The notes: generated from the letters alone by a model not told the origin. Positions 30,204-40,009 are shown, counted from the stretch's first letter. The stretch: 64,000 bases of DNA from Marinobacter denitrificans (GCF_008795955.1 NZ_VMHN01000002.1:186001-250000), one strand, 5' to 3'. Numbers and translations: made by a program.

Positions 30204-31958
30204 TCAGCGGGCTTTCTCCCACCGGGCGAGCAGGTCTTCGTAGCGGATGGTCTTTCCAGGTGGTTTCTCGTTTTGCAGTTTTGGTTTCGGGGCCCCGGGC
30301 TGCGCCAGCCACCAGTCGCGCCCTTTCGCCTCGTTGTCCGGAGCTATGCGGGGCGCGCAGTCGTTGACGGTAAAGTTTCGCTCCATGACGGCCATCGCTC
30401 TGTCCTGGCTCTCGGCCAGCTTGTCCATGGCTTGCTGTGCAGTACGCTCCCCGGACATGGCATCGGCAATGTTCGGCCACCACAGTTTGGCCAGTTTGGG
30501 GTAATCGGCTATGTTTACACCCGTCGGCGTCCAGGCCTCCCGCGCTGGGCTGCGATAGAATTCCACAAGTCCGCCGAGTTCGGCACTTTTCTGCTGCATT
30601 TCCGGTGAATCAAGATCGGATTCCCGAATGGGAGTCAGTCCTGTCAGGGTTTTCTGCAGCGACACGGACTTGGAAACTGTGAACTGGGCGTAGAGCCAAG
30701 CGGCTTTTTGCCGGCGTTCGCTCATCACCCGCGGAATGGTCCAGGCGCCTACGTCCTGGTAGCCCAGCTTCATACCCTCAGACCAATAGGCGCCGTAGGG
30801 GGAGGGGGCCATCCGCCATTTCGGGGTGCCGTCCTCGTTAACCACGGGCAACCCGGGTTTGGTCATCTCGGACGTAAAGGCGGTGTACCAGAAGATCTGC
30901 TGCGCTATCTGCCCCTGTGCTGGTACCGGCCCTGCTTCCGAGAAGTTCATCCCTGGGGCTTCTGGCGGAGCATAGCTTTTGAGCCAGTCTATGTACTTTT
31001 GCAGGGCGTAGACTGCCGCGGGCCCGTTCGTGGCTCCGCCTCTTTCAACAGAGGACCCCACGGGGTGGCATTCCTCCATCCGGATGCCCCATTCGTCCAC
31101 CGGCAGGCCATTGGGCAGGCCTGGGTCTCCTGCGCCCGCCATGGATAACCACGCATCGGTGAAGCGCCATCCCAGCGAGGGATCACGTTTTCCATAATCC
31201 ATGTGCCCGTACACGCGTTCGCCATCAATTTCCTTCACATGAACTGTAAAGAACTCGGCAATGTCTTCGTAGGCAGACCAGTTCAGTGGCACGCCCAACT
31301 CATAGCCGTAGCGTTCGAGGAATTTTGCACGCAGTTCGGGGCGCTGGAACCAGTCATACCGGAACCAGTAAAGGTTGGCGAACTGCTGATCAGGAAGTTG
31401 GTAAATCTTGCCGTCGGGCCCGGTTACGAAACTGAGTCCGATAAAGTCACCCAGGTCCAGGGTCGGAAGGGTGAAAGCCTTGCCTGCTCCTTCCATGTAA
31501 TCACTCAGGGCCAGCGCCCAGCCGGTGCGGGAGTGCGTGCCAATCAGATCTGAATCATTGACGAAGGCATCGTACCGGCCTTTTGCCGCCATGATCCGTT
31601 GCAGGTTGACCTGACGGATTACCTCGCCTTCCGGCTTCAGATCATGGGTAACCTTGATGCCGGTTATCTCTGAAAACGCCCGTGCGAGAACGTCGGATTC
31701 ATAACGGTGGGTGGCCAGGTTCTCGGACAACACAGAGATTTCCAGGCCTTCAAGTGGTTCAGCCGCCTTTGAGAACCATGCGAGCTCATCGGCCTGCGCA
31801 CGGGGCGACAGGGTGGATGCCTGAAAATGTTCTGAAACCCACCGTTCGATTACCTGTTGGCGCGCTTCCGGCAGCGCATTGAAAGTGTCGGATCCGTGAC
31901 TGACAGCGTTGAAGAAAAACAGATAGAAAATTCCAGCGACAACCGGCCAATTCTTCAT
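30204..31958 (-). CDS. Glycerol-type ABC transporter binding protein, orphan paralogue of GlpV
   Basis: A periplasmic solute-binding protein of 584 residues with signal peptide MKNWPVVAGIFYLFFFNAVSHG. It matches the GlpV protein encoded at 44610 almost end to end: VNDSDLIGTHSRTGWAL, YQLPDQQFANLYWFRYDWF, WSAYEDIAEFF, VHVKEIDGERVYGHMDYGKR, ECHPVGSSVERGGATNGPAA and the ending QPGAPKPKLQNEKPPGKTIRYEDLL all have close counterparts. No permease or ATPase gene accompanies it; it may serve the GlpSTPQ importer with another polyol or affinity. It diverges from a porin gene and has a GlpR-like site upstream. The ligand is inferred. Confidence 0.82.
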   Translation of the reverse strand: MKNWPVVAGIFYLFFFNAVSHGSDTFNALPEARQQVIERWVSEHFQASTLSPRAQADELAWFSKAAEPLEGLEISVLSENLATHRYESDVLARAFSEITGIKVTHDLKPEGEVIRQVNLQRIMAAKGRYDAFVNDSDLIGTHSRTGWALALSDYMEGAGKAFTLPTLDLGDFIGLSFVTGPDGKIYQLPDQQFANLYWFRYDWFQRPELRAKFLERYGYELGVPLNWSAYEDIAEFFTVHVKEIDGERVYGHMDYGKRDPSLGWRFTDAWLSMAGAGDPGLPNGLPVDEWGIRMEECHPVGSSVERGGATNGPAAVYALQKYIDWLKSYAPPEAPGMNFSEAGPVPAQGQIAQQIFWYTAFTSEMTKPGLPVVNEDGTPKWRMAPSPYGAYWSEGMKLGYQDVGAWTIPRVMSERRQKAAWLYAQFTVSKSVSLQKTLTGLTPIRESDLDSPEMQQKSAELGGLVEFYRSPAREAWTPTGVNIADYPKLAKLWWPNIADAMSGERTAQQAMDKLAESQDRAMAVMERNFTVNDCAPRIAPDNEAKGRDWWLAQPGAPKPKLQNEKPPGKTIRYEDLLARWEKAR

Positions 31959-32347
31959 GTGACACCCGTTTTTTTGTTTGTTTAACTACATAAACGAGCC
32001 TAATGTTCGATTTGTAGTTCGTCAACGAAAATTTGTGATCGGGCGTGTAACGCCAATAATGTCATGTAATACAGTATCTTGGGATTTGTTCCTTAAAATA
32101 GGTGGAATTGTTTTGTAACTTAATCGAAAAATTTATGTTCTAAAACTTTCTATTTTTTTTCTCTCGCGCTAAATTTGTTGTGTCTCGAAAACTGAAAACG
32201 GTCCTTTGGCCGTAATGAATGTTCGGGACGACAGTGCCTGTCGAACCGGAGGAACGACTTAACACATTGATAAAAATCGTAATCCGGCTGACAACGAGAG
32301 TCAGAAAAGATGGGCCGCAGAGTCTCAAACAATAATAGGAAGCTATC
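31959..32347. promoter_or_regulatory. Divergent control region between the orphan binding protein and the porin
   Basis: 389 bases, AT-rich compared with the genes. A TTCG-TCAA-CGAA site (32014-32033, GTAGTTCGTCAACGAAAATT) fits the GlpR-type pattern, with an extra half-site AATGTTCG at 32002-32009. CGACAG-TGC-CTGTCG (32229-32243) is a small palindrome in the porin leader. No coding frame of note is present, and no consensus promoter can be fixed. Confidence 0.5.
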
Positions 32348-33466
32348 ATGATCGAAAACAACAAATGTTCGAACGCAAAGTCCTTCAAGCTGTCTGCGCT
32401 GGCCGTGAGTGTTGCAATGGTTGCCGGGGCATTCGCCGCGCCGGCTTCCGCTGAGACTTCATTCGAGTCGGACAGCGGCTGGAGAGCGGGCTTTAATGGT
32501 CACATTCCGATCTTCGCTGTGCTTGGCAACTACGACGATCCGACCGATGAGGATTCTTTTACCATCACCACCGGCTTCAATCCTGCCACCTTGCAAACCA
32601 ACATCTACGCCCCGACCCAGAGTGGTCTCGAAGTGTCTGGCCATTTCCAGATGAACGCCGACATTGCTCCGGGTGATGCCAACGCGAACTTCCGTAGCCG
32701 GGTGTCCGAAATTGCGGTTGCTGGTGACTTCGGCAAGGTAAACATCGGTAAGGGGTTCGGTATCTTCGGTGTCCCGGCTATCGGCGACAACGGCAGTGGC
32801 CTGGGCGTTGGCCTGATTGGAGGTCCGGACCAGGTAGCAGCAACCGCCGGCCGCATCGGTAACGGTTACTTCTACGCCAACTTCACGCCCCGTGTGATGT
32901 ATACATCCAACAACCTGGGCGGTTTGCAGTTCAAAGTGGGTGTGTTCAGTCCGTCCAAGGTTGACGGTGTAGCTGATGCCGAGTACACAACCCCGCGTAT
33001 CGAGGGCAACGTGGTCTACTCTGCGGATATGTTCTCCCTGTGGTCCAGTGCCTTTACCCAGGACGTGGATTCAAAAACAGGAACATTTGACGACTACACC
33101 ATGTCCGGCATCGATTTCGGTGGTTCCATATCGGTGGGTGACCTGAATGTCCGGGGCAACTACTCTGTGACGTCAGGTACTGGTAACGGCGTATTTGCTG
33201 CGCGTCTGGACCCGAATGAGGAAGACGCCAGCCAGTGGTACGTCGAGACCACCTACAAAATCAACCGAACCACTCTGGGTGCCAGCTATGGTGAGGGTGA
33301 GGATGACATCAACTCAAGCGATAACGACACAGATCTCACCATGATCTTTGCCCGTTATGCTGCGACGGATGCACTGACCCTGATGGCCGAGTACACCACT
33401 CTGGGCACAGAAGGTGGCCAGGGCGAATACGATGCCTTCATCGTAGGCTCACAGCTTACTTTCTAA
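32348..33466 (+). CDS. Outer-membrane porin
   Basis: A 372-residue precursor with a signal peptide cut near APASAETSF. The rest is beta-barrel sequence: alternating polar and apolar strands, FGKVNIGKGFGIFG in the position of the porin constriction segment, and a C-terminal strand ending YDAFIVGSQLTF with the terminal phenylalanine that outer-membrane assembly needs. ATG 32348 follows AGGAAGC. The divergent glycerol-type binding protein and the location beside glpD suggest uptake of glycerol or a related polyol across the outer membrane; this is inference from position. Confidence 0.82.
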   Translation: MIENNKCSNAKSFKLSALAVSVAMVAGAFAAPASAETSFESDSGWRAGFNGHIPIFAVLGNYDDPTDEDSFTITTGFNPATLQTNIYAPTQSGLEVSGHFQMNADIAPGDANANFRSRVSEIAVAGDFGKVNIGKGFGIFGVPAIGDNGSGLGVGLIGGPDQVAATAGRIGNGYFYANFTPRVMYTSNNLGGLQFKVGVFSPSKVDGVADAEYTTPRIEGNVVYSADMFSLWSSAFTQDVDSKTGTFDDYTMSGIDFGGSISVGDLNVRGNYSVTSGTGNGVFAARLDPNEEDASQWYVETTYKINRTTLGASYGEGEDDINSSDNDTDLTMIFARYAATDALTLMAEYTTLGTEGGQGEYDAFIVGSQLTF

Positions 33467-33478
33467 GAGGCATTGATA

Positions 33479-33544
33479 CCTTCCTCCCCCACGGGAGGAA
33501 GGCGTCACCCGAAAAGCCGGATGTCGAAAGACAACCGGCTTTTT
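33479..33544 (+). terminator. Two hairpins terminating the porin gene
   Basis: The first is CCTTCCTCCC / GGGAGGAAGG (33479-33502). The second is AAAAGCCGG / CCGGCTTTT with a nested GTC-GAAA-GAC tip and a T run (33512-33544). The second is a classical intrinsic terminator. Confidence 0.85.
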
Positions 33545-33595
33545 GTATTGAATCTCGGCTTCCCTTTATCGAACCCGCATAGTCAGACCGGGCAT

Positions 33596-33677
33596 GGGGT
33601 GGGGGTACCTTTTCTGACGGGAAAAGGTGTCTGAGCGAAGCGAGTTCTTTTCCCATAAGAAAAGGTACCCCCACCCC
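33596..33677. repeat. Long imperfect palindrome with GAGCGAAGCGAG loop (copy D)
   Basis: Outer arms of 20 bp match perfectly (33596-33615 and 33658-33677), then a 3 x 3 internal loop, then an inner GGGAAAAG / CTTTTCCC stem, and the loop TCTGAGCGAAGCGAGTT. It lies between the convergent porin and glpD genes, in addition to ordinary terminators on both sides. The AGCGAAGCG loop is shared with the palindrome at 22953-22986. Confidence 0.8.
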
Positions 33678-33730
33678 GTGACCAGCCCCTGAAGCCTGGC
33701 CCAGCTACAGGCATTTCAGGTCACACCCAT

Positions 33731-33763
33731 AAAAAAGCTCCGGGCGATAGAACCGACCGGAGC
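33731..33763 (-). terminator. Terminator of glpD
   Basis: On the reverse strand: GCTCCGG / CCGGAGC stem with a 13-base loop, followed by six T. It starts 20 bases after the glpD stop. Confidence 0.85.
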
Positions 33764-33782
33764 AAATGCCTGAGAGAGTGAT

Positions 33783-35312
33783 TCAGGCGCTGTGGTGGAG
33801 AGCAACCGTCTGTGGTTGCGGGGTTGCCTGAGCCGACAGGTACCTGTCCAGCTCACGAACATCTTCTTTCGTGGCGTATAGCCCCTGCTTGGTGCGGCGC
33901 CAGAGAATATCCTCCGACGTCATCGCCCACTCGTGCTTGATCAGATATTCCACTTCCCGTTCATAGAGGGTACCGGCAAACCGGTAGCCAAGATCCTGAA
34001 CGGATTTTGAATCGTTCAGAATGTCGTAGGCCCTGGTTCCGTATGTACGTACATAACGGCTGCTGATGGCCTCGGGTAGCCAGGGATAATCGGCCGACAT
34101 GCGCGCTTCCAGGGTGGCATGATTCTCAAAATCGCCGCCCGGAAGGATTCCCTTTTTGGTCCAGGGCCCCTGGGCGTGAGGAAAGAACTGGCACAACTTG
34201 TCGGTAGCGGCTTCTGCCAGCTTGCGGTAGGTGGTGATCTTGCCTCCAAATACCGAAATCACCGGCGCTTTACCCTTTTCCTTGCTGACTTCAAAGGAAT
34301 AGTCGCGGGAGGCTTTCTTCGCATCGCCTTCTTCGTCATCCATTAGCGGGCGAACGCCGGAATACGACCAGACGACATCGTTCTCTGTCAGCTGGCGTTT
34401 GAAGTGGGAGTTGACGATATCCAGCAGGTACTCGGTTTCTTCCGGTGAAATCTTTGCTTTCTTCGGATCGCCCTCGTAATCCACATCGGTAGTGCCCACC
34501 AGCGAGAATTCGTCTTCGTATGGAATCACGAACACAATGCGCTCGTCCTCATTCTGCAGGATGTACGCCTCAGTCTCCCGGTTCAGCCGAGGGACAACGA
34601 TGTGGCTTCCCTTGACCATGCGAATGTTTTTTGGCGCTTTCATGGCCAGGCTTTCGCTGAACAGGCGGCTTACCCAGGGGCCGGAGGCGTTGACAATAAC
34701 CTTGGCAGACACATGGTGTACGCTGTCGTCGTTCATGTCCTGAAGTGACACATCCCAGGAGTTCTCGCCACGTTCGGCATTGATGCATTTGGTTCTGGTC
34801 AGAATGGTGGCGCCACACTCCTGGGCCTTCTTGGCGGTCAGCACAACCAGCCTGGCGTCGTCCACCCAGCCATCGGAATATTCAAAGCCCCTGGTTATGT
34901 CGGACTTCAGCGGATCTTTCTCATCAAACCTGATGGACCGTGATCCGGGCAGGACTTCCCTTTTGGCAAGATGATCGTAAAGGAACAGTCCCGTTCGGAT
35001 CATCCAGGCCGGGCGCAGGTGAGGGCGGTGAGGTAACCGGAAACGCATGGGCCACATGATATGAGGCGAGTTTCTTAATAGCGACTCCCGCTCTGCCAGA
35101 GCCTCACGTACCAGCCGGAACTCGTAATGCTCCAGGTAACGCAGGCCGCCATGGATCAGCTTACTGCTGTTGGACGAGGTCGCCGAGGCGAGGTCATTCA
35201 TTTCGCACAACAACACTTTCAGACCCCGGCCCGCCGCATCCATCGCGATCCCCGTTCCGTTAACGCCGCCGCCAACAACGACAACGTCAAATTTATTGTT
35301 CTCCTCGGTCAT
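33783..35312 (-). CDS. glpD: Aerobic glycerol-3-phosphate dehydrogenase
   Basis: GlpD is a membrane-associated FAD enzyme that oxidises glycerol-3-phosphate to dihydroxyacetone phosphate and passes electrons to quinone. The 509 residues start with the FAD-binding fold DVVVVGGGVNGTGIAMDAAG, then LASATSSNSSKLIHGGLRYL, the family segment around KGSHIVVPRLN, and a C-terminal helical domain with DILWRRTKQGL. The product feeds triose-phosphate isomerase, encoded at 50108. glpR lies upstream on the same strand, about 200 bases away, with a degenerate operator-like site in the gap. Confidence 0.97.
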   Translation of the reverse strand: MTEENNKFDVVVVGGGVNGTGIAMDAAGRGLKVLLCEMNDLASATSSNSSKLIHGGLRYLEHYEFRLVREALAERESLLRNSPHIMWPMRFRLPHRPHLRPAWMIRTGLFLYDHLAKREVLPGSRSIRFDEKDPLKSDITRGFEYSDGWVDDARLVVLTAKKAQECGATILTRTKCINAERGENSWDVSLQDMNDDSVHHVSAKVIVNASGPWVSRLFSESLAMKAPKNIRMVKGSHIVVPRLNRETEAYILQNEDERIVFVIPYEDEFSLVGTTDVDYEGDPKKAKISPEETEYLLDIVNSHFKRQLTENDVVWSYSGVRPLMDDEEGDAKKASRDYSFEVSKEKGKAPVISVFGGKITTYRKLAEAATDKLCQFFPHAQGPWTKKGILPGGDFENHATLEARMSADYPWLPEAISSRYVRTYGTRAYDILNDSKSVQDLGYRFAGTLYEREVEYLIKHEWAMTSEDILWRRTKQGLYATKEDVRELDRYLSAQATPQPQTVALHHSA

Positions 35313-35405
35313 CTTGTGCCATCTCCTGACGCCAATGAAAGTACGCTTCCGGGCGTTCTTTCCGGTTTTTACTGAAACGTATGTTTATATTATGCGAAAG
35401 CAAAA

Positions 35406-35425
35406 TATATTCGTAAAGGAAAATA
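35406..35425. promoter_or_regulatory. Degenerate GlpR-like site before glpD
   Basis: TATATTCGTAAAGGAAAATA keeps TTCG-N4-GGAA, one base off the TTCG-N4-CGAA pattern seen elsewhere in the island. The surroundings are AT-rich with further TTCG and CGAA pieces (on the reverse strand TTTTTTCGTTTTTTTTC). Plausible but weak. Confidence 0.35.
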
Positions 35426-35511
35426 CAGAAAAAAAACGAAAAAACATGCGCGAATGAGGAGAGTGCTCGCTGAATGACCATCAGGCGGTGGGTGGGGTTA
35501 TGACGGGAGGG

Positions 35512-36270
35512 TCAGACCAGGTGGAGTTCCACGTTGTTCTCACGAAGCAGCTGACGGATCTCGACCGGCGGCTGTTCGTCGGTAAATACGTGATCTGCCT
35601 GGGCGATACTGCCGAGGCGAACCATGGCATTACGGCCAAACTTGGAATGGTCGGCAGCCAGTAATACCTGGCCGGAATTTTCGATGATGGCCTGGGCAAC
35701 GCGAACTTCACGGTAATCGAAGTCAAGCAATGAACCGTCGGTGTGGATGCCGCTGATGCCTATGATGCCGAAGTCCATCTTGAATTGATTGATAAAGTCC
35801 CGGGTGGCTTCACCAACAATGCCGCCATCACGATTGCGGACTTCGCCACCGGCAATGATGATATGGAAGTCTTCCTTTGCGGAAAGTATGGAGGCTACGT
35901 GCAGGTTGTTGGTCACCACCTGGAGGTTGTTCTTCTCCAGCAGAGCCTTGGCAATCGTTTCTGTGGTGGTACCGATGTTGATGAACATGGAGGAGTTGTC
36001 CGGAATCATCTCCACCAGAGCCTCGGCAATACGCTCTTTCGCTTCCAGATCCATGATCTTGCGAGCCTGGTATGCGGTGTTTACGGTGCTGGAGTCAATG
36101 CCTGCACCGCCATGGTGGCGACGGAGTTTTTTCTGGCTGGCCAGCTCGTTCAGATCCCGGCGAATGGTCTGCGGTGTGACTTTAAACTGGTCAACCAGCT
36201 GTTCTGTAGTCACGAAGCCGTTTTGCTGGATCAGCTCCATGATCAGATCCTGCCTGCGTCGCTGTGCCAT
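35512..36270 (-). CDS. glpR: DeoR-family repressor GlpR
   Basis: GlpR represses glycerol genes and is released by glycerol-3-phosphate (or glycerol). The 252 residues carry an N-terminal winged helix-turn-helix with RRQDLIMELIQQNGFVTTEQ and TPQTIRRDLNELASQKKLRR. The sugar-phosphate sensing domain has SMFINIGTTTETIAKALLE and GGIVGEATRDFINQFKMDFG. GGAGGGAG precedes ATG 36270. It diverges from glpK and precedes glpD on the same strand, the arrangement also seen in Pseudomonas. Operator-like sites TTCG-N4-CGAA at several promoters in this island are its probable targets. Confidence 0.93.
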   Translation of the reverse strand: MAQRRRQDLIMELIQQNGFVTTEQLVDQFKVTPQTIRRDLNELASQKKLRRHHGGAGIDSSTVNTAYQARKIMDLEAKERIAEALVEMIPDNSSMFINIGTTTETIAKALLEKNNLQVVTNNLHVASILSAKEDFHIIIAGGEVRNRDGGIVGEATRDFINQFKMDFGIIGISGIHTDGSLLDFDYREVRVAQAIIENSGQVLLAADHSKFGRNAMVRLGSIAQADHVFTDEQPPVEIRQLLRENNVELHLV

Positions 36271-36473
36271 TCAACTCCCTCCGGTGCCCGGTTTTTCTGT
36301 TACGAACGAAATAGCGATTTCATATCCGTGTTCAGTCTAGAGTGTTTTTGGGCTTTGTGCAGCCTTTTTAGGGAGTTGTAGAGTTCGATCGATTTCTCGG
36401 TGGTGAAAAGGGTTGGCTTTTGTTTTCAAAAAAGTAAAAATACGAAAAAATAAGAACACCCGAGGCAAAAAAT

Positions 36474-37946
36474 ATGACTCAGTACATTCTATCCATCGAT
36501 CAGGGGACCACCAGTTCCCGCGCGATTCTTTTCACTCTGGATGGAAATATACACGCCAGCAGCCAGCAGGAATTTCCTCAGCATTTCCCGGCCAGCGGTT
36601 GGGTAGAGCACGACCCCGAAGATATATGGCGCACCGTCAGAGAAGTCTGCGATGACGTCATGGAAAAGGGGTGTTCAGGAACGAATGAAGTGGTCGCCGT
36701 TGGAATCACCAACCAGAGAGAGACCACTGTGCTATGGGATCGTGCAACCGGTGAGGCGGTTTACCCGGCTATTGTGTGGCAGGATCGCAGAACCGCTGAC
36801 TGGTGTGAATCACTGAAGAAACAGAGTCTCGAACCGTCAGTGAACAACAAGACCGGACTGTTGATCGATCCCTACTTTTCGGCCACGAAAATCCGCTGGG
36901 TACTGGATAATGTTCCCGGAGCCAGGCAGCGGGCCGATAAGGGTGAGCTGGCATTTGGCACTATCGACAGTTTCCTGCTCTGGCGCTTGACCGGTGGCAA
37001 GGTTCACCGTACCGATGCCACCAATGCCAGTCGCACCATGCTGTTCAATATCCATAAACAGGAGTGGGACCAGGAACTGCTGGATCTTTTCGGCGTTCCG
37101 GAATCCCTGCTGCCCGAAGTGATGGATTCAGCGGCGGACTTCGGACAGATCGTGGGTAATGGGCGTCTTGAGGGGGCTTCGGTGATGGGCATTGCCGGTG
37201 ATCAGCAAGCTGCATTGTTCGGACAGACCTGTTTTGAGACGGGTATGGCCAAAAGCACCTACGGCACCGGATGTTTCCTGATGCTGAATACCGGTGACAA
37301 GGCCCTGACCTCGGAGCACCGGCTGTTGACCACCGTTGCCTACCGACTCAATGGCAAGCCGGCCTATGCGCTGGAGGGCAGTATCTTTATCGCCGGGGCT
37401 GCCATTCAATGGCTGCGGGATGGCCTGCAACTGATCAGGAATGCCTGTGAAACGGAGCCGCTGGCGGAGGGGACGCCTGTGGATCACGGGGTTTACCTGG
37501 TTCCGGCATTCACCGGCCTGGGTGCGCCCTACTGGGACCCCAACGCCCGGGGTGCCATTTTCGGGTTGACCAGGGATACCGGCATCAAGGAAATCGTTAC
37601 CGCCGGCCTGCAGTCGGTATGTTACCAGACCAAGGACCTGCAGAAGGCCATGGAAAAGGATGGACTGAGGCCCATTACCCTGCGCGTGGATGGCGGTATG
37701 GTTGCCAATAACTGGGTGCTGCAGTTCCTTGCGGATATTCTCGGAGCGCGGGTCGACCGACCCGCACTGGTGGAGACCACGGCGCTCGGGGCCGCTTACC
37801 TTGCCGGGCTGCAGGCCGGCGTATACAAATCCCTGGAGGATCTGAGTGACATGTGGCGGTGCGACAGGAGCTTTGATCCGGTCATGACGAAGGTACAGCG
37901 TGACAGTCTGTATGAGGGCTGGATCAAGGCCATCAGCAAACTCTGA
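36474..37946 (+). CDS. glpK: Glycerol kinase
   Basis: GlpK traps glycerol as glycerol-3-phosphate with ATP. The 490-residue protein shows the FGGY-family start [37 protein letters not shown], the catalytic-domain segment [11 protein letters not shown], and the adenosine motif with [20 protein letters not shown]. Glycerol-contact residues (the RET and WQDRRT regions) are present. ATG 36474 follows CCGAGGCAAAAAAT. No glpF channel gene adjoins it, although glpF usually does; the ABC importer downstream probably takes that role. It is convergent with the activator gene, 27 bases apart, without a visible terminator. Confidence 0.97.
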   Translation: MTQYILSIDQGTTSSRAILFTLDGNIHASSQQEFPQHFPASGWVEHDPEDIWRTVREVCDDVMEKGCSGTNEVVAVGITNQRETTVLWDRATGEAVYPAIVWQDRRTADWCESLKKQSLEPSVNNKTGLLIDPYFSATKIRWVLDNVPGARQRADKGELAFGTIDSFLLWRLTGGKVHRTDATNASRTMLFNIHKQEWDQELLDLFGVPESLLPEVMDSAADFGQIVGNGRLEGASVMGIAGDQQAALFGQTCFETGMAKSTYGTGCFLMLNTGDKALTSEHRLLTTVAYRLNGKPAYALEGSIFIAGAAIQWLRDGLQLIRNACETEPLAEGTPVDHGVYLVPAFTGLGAPYWDPNARGAIFGLTRDTGIKEIVTAGLQSVCYQTKDLQKAMEKDGLRPITLRVDGGMVANNWVLQFLADILGARVDRPALVETTALGAAYLAGLQAGVYKSLEDLSDMWRCDRSFDPVMTKVQRDSLYEGWIKAISKL

Positions 37947-37973
37947 CGAATCGGTTTGCGGCAGAAAGAGTGG

Positions 37974-39875
37974 CTACCGAACCCCCAGATCCCGCAGCCG
38001 CTTGTATAAAGTGTTGCGGCTGACGGCAAGTTCCCGGGCTGCCCGGGAGACGTTTCCCATACATTGCTGGTAGACCACCAGAGTCTGTTTCATTGTGTCG
38101 GTCTGGGAGTTGTCATTGGCCTGGGGGGCCTCGCTGAAGGAAGATGGATCGAACACCGCCTTCTGGGCGAAGGTTTTCCGGGCCTCGTATTCCGCAACAA
38201 ACTCTTCTGGCAGGTGCCAGAGTTCGACATCGTCGCCGTCGGCTATGGCGACTGCGACACGAAGGATGTTAACCAGCTGGCGGATATTTCCGGGCCAGGG
38301 GTGATTTTCCAGGGCGGCCATGACTTCCGGGTTCAGCGTCTCCGACTGGCTATCATCGCGCTGCTCCTGATAGATACGGTGGATCAGCTGGCGTTTGTCC
38401 AGGCGCTCCCGCAGTGGGGGAAGTTCCACGCATAAGCCATTGATACGGTAATAAAGGTCAGCCCTGAATTCGCCACTGTTGACGCGATCAGAGAGGGGGC
38501 GGTTGGTTGCAGAGACCAGCAATATGTCAACCGCGATGCGTTCGGTGGACCCTACAGGAGTCACTTCACGCTCCTGCAATACCCGCAGAAGTCTGGACTG
38601 AGCAGCCAGCGGCATTTCGCCAATCTCGTCAAGAAACAATATGCCTTTATCCGCTTTCCTGATAAGACCGAGTGAGCCCTGGGCGCGGGCCCCGGTGAAG
38701 GCTCCCGCTTCATAACCGAACAGCTCCGACTCCACCAGTTCCGGCGGTATGGCTGCGCAATTCACCGAGACCAGCGGCTGGTTATGCCTGCCACTGTTGC
38801 CGTGCAGGGCTTTTACCAGTACTTCCTTGCCCACCCCTGTTTCCCCGCAAATCAGGATCGGGACACCGCGCTCCAGTACCTTGCCGGCCTGATCGACACA
38901 TCGACGGACCACGGGTTCACCATGCTCTACGTCGTCAAGCGATATGCTGGTTTGTTGCCGGCCCTTGTTACTGGTGCGTTCGACAGGGCGGGCCGACGGT
39001 TTCGACGGTAATGTGTTCACCTGGGCTGGCCGCTTGAGAAGCCCCGACAGCCTAACCCGGTGGGTGGTGGTCAACTGGATGGAGGAGGTTTCCGAGTGAT
39101 TCAGGATCAGATTCCTGCTCTCCATGAACAGTGAGCTCAGATTCCGGCCCGACAAAGGTGCACCAAGAAGCTGATCGGCACGCTGGTTGGAAGCGATGAT
39201 CCGCCCGGTCTGATCAAAGGCGATCAGGCCAGACCAGGGGCTATCGATATTATCGGCCGTGGCGTTGAGGGTCAGAATGAAATGGTCGCTCCCCAGTTTC
39301 CTGACAATAAGCCGGTTCTCCACAGACTGGGACAGAAGCCGGACCATGCCCAGCGTATGAGCCTGGGGCAGATAAGCGTCACTGAAGGCGCTGAGAACGC
39401 CCACCAGGGTCCGGTCAGTATCAAAAATGGGAGCGGCAGAACCAATGATACTGCGGTTCAGTTTCAGAAAATGTTCGTTTCTCTGGACCTGGATCGGAGA
39501 GCTGGTGGCAATGGAGGTGCCGATGGCGTTGGTGCCGGCGTGGCGTTCGTGCCAGCTTGCGCCGGCACAGAAATAGGGGCGCAGATGGCTTTCGGTGATA
39601 CGACGGTCCCCCCAGCCTTTCAGTACCCGTGCACCCGAATCCGCGAGCAGTATAAGGCAGCGGCTGTTTGACATGATGTTGTTGTAATAGGGGAGTACTT
39701 CGGTTTCCGTGGTACTCAGCAATCCTGCGTATTCCCTCTCAAGCCTCGAAACGGCCGCCTCCTCGAGATTGGCGGGCTCCGGCTCATGATCGTGATGAAG
39801 TCCATAACCGATACAGCGGTTCCAGGAGTCTGCAATGACGGCCCGGTATTCGGGTTGTTCGTGTTGCCGCTTCAC
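37974..39875 (-). CDS. Sigma-54-dependent activator of the AcoR type
   Basis: An enhancer-binding regulator of 633 residues. The N-terminal part resembles AcoR: a GAF-like domain with HERHAGTNAIGTSIATSSPI and GSAAPIFDTDRTLVGVLSAF, then a PAS-like segment (GLIAFDQTGRIIASNQRADQ). The AAA+ domain has Walker A GETGVGKEVLVKALHG, the sigma-54 contact loop GAFTGA, and Walker B KGILFLDEIGEMPL. The end is a Fis-type helix-turn-helix, GNVSRAARELAVSRNTLYKR. It diverges from glpS, and a sigma-54 promoter plus a perfect palindrome lie between them, so it very probably activates the glycerol importer. The effector is unknown; glycerol is a guess. Confidence 0.88.
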   Translation of the reverse strand: MKRQHEQPEYRAVIADSWNRCIGYGLHHDHEPEPANLEEAAVSRLEREYAGLLSTTETEVLPYYNNIMSNSRCLILLADSGARVLKGWGDRRITESHLRPYFCAGASWHERHAGTNAIGTSIATSSPIQVQRNEHFLKLNRSIIGSAAPIFDTDRTLVGVLSAFSDAYLPQAHTLGMVRLLSQSVENRLIVRKLGSDHFILTLNATADNIDSPWSGLIAFDQTGRIIASNQRADQLLGAPLSGRNLSSLFMESRNLILNHSETSSIQLTTTHRVRLSGLLKRPAQVNTLPSKPSARPVERTSNKGRQQTSISLDDVEHGEPVVRRCVDQAGKVLERGVPILICGETGVGKEVLVKALHGNSGRHNQPLVSVNCAAIPPELVESELFGYEAGAFTGARAQGSLGLIRKADKGILFLDEIGEMPLAAQSRLLRVLQEREVTPVGSTERIAVDILLVSATNRPLSDRVNSGEFRADLYYRINGLCVELPPLRERLDKRQLIHRIYQEQRDDSQSETLNPEVMAALENHPWPGNIRQLVNILRVAVAIADGDDVELWHLPEEFVAEYEARKTFAQKAVFDPSSFSEAPQANDNSQTDTMKQTLVVYQQCMGNVSRAARELAVSRNTLYKRLRDLGVR

Positions 39876-39994
39876 CAGGATCCTCCGTGAATCTACAGTT
39901 TCGTTTTGTTTTTATAGCCACCCAGCAGAGTTTCTGTGGCGTCCTTCTGTTCATATGGCTGTTCAATAATGTGCGCAATCGTTGTTCAGGTCAA

Positions 39995-40009
39995 TGTTCA
40001 AATTGAACA
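39995..40009. promoter_or_regulatory. Perfect palindrome, candidate activator site
   Basis: TGTTCAAATTGAACA, a 7-bp perfect inverted repeat around one base, lies about 120 bases before the sigma-54 promoter of glpS. That is the usual distance for an upstream activator site, and the divergent gene encodes a sigma-54 activator. A related half, GTTGTTCAGG, lies at 39981-39990. Confidence 0.6.
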
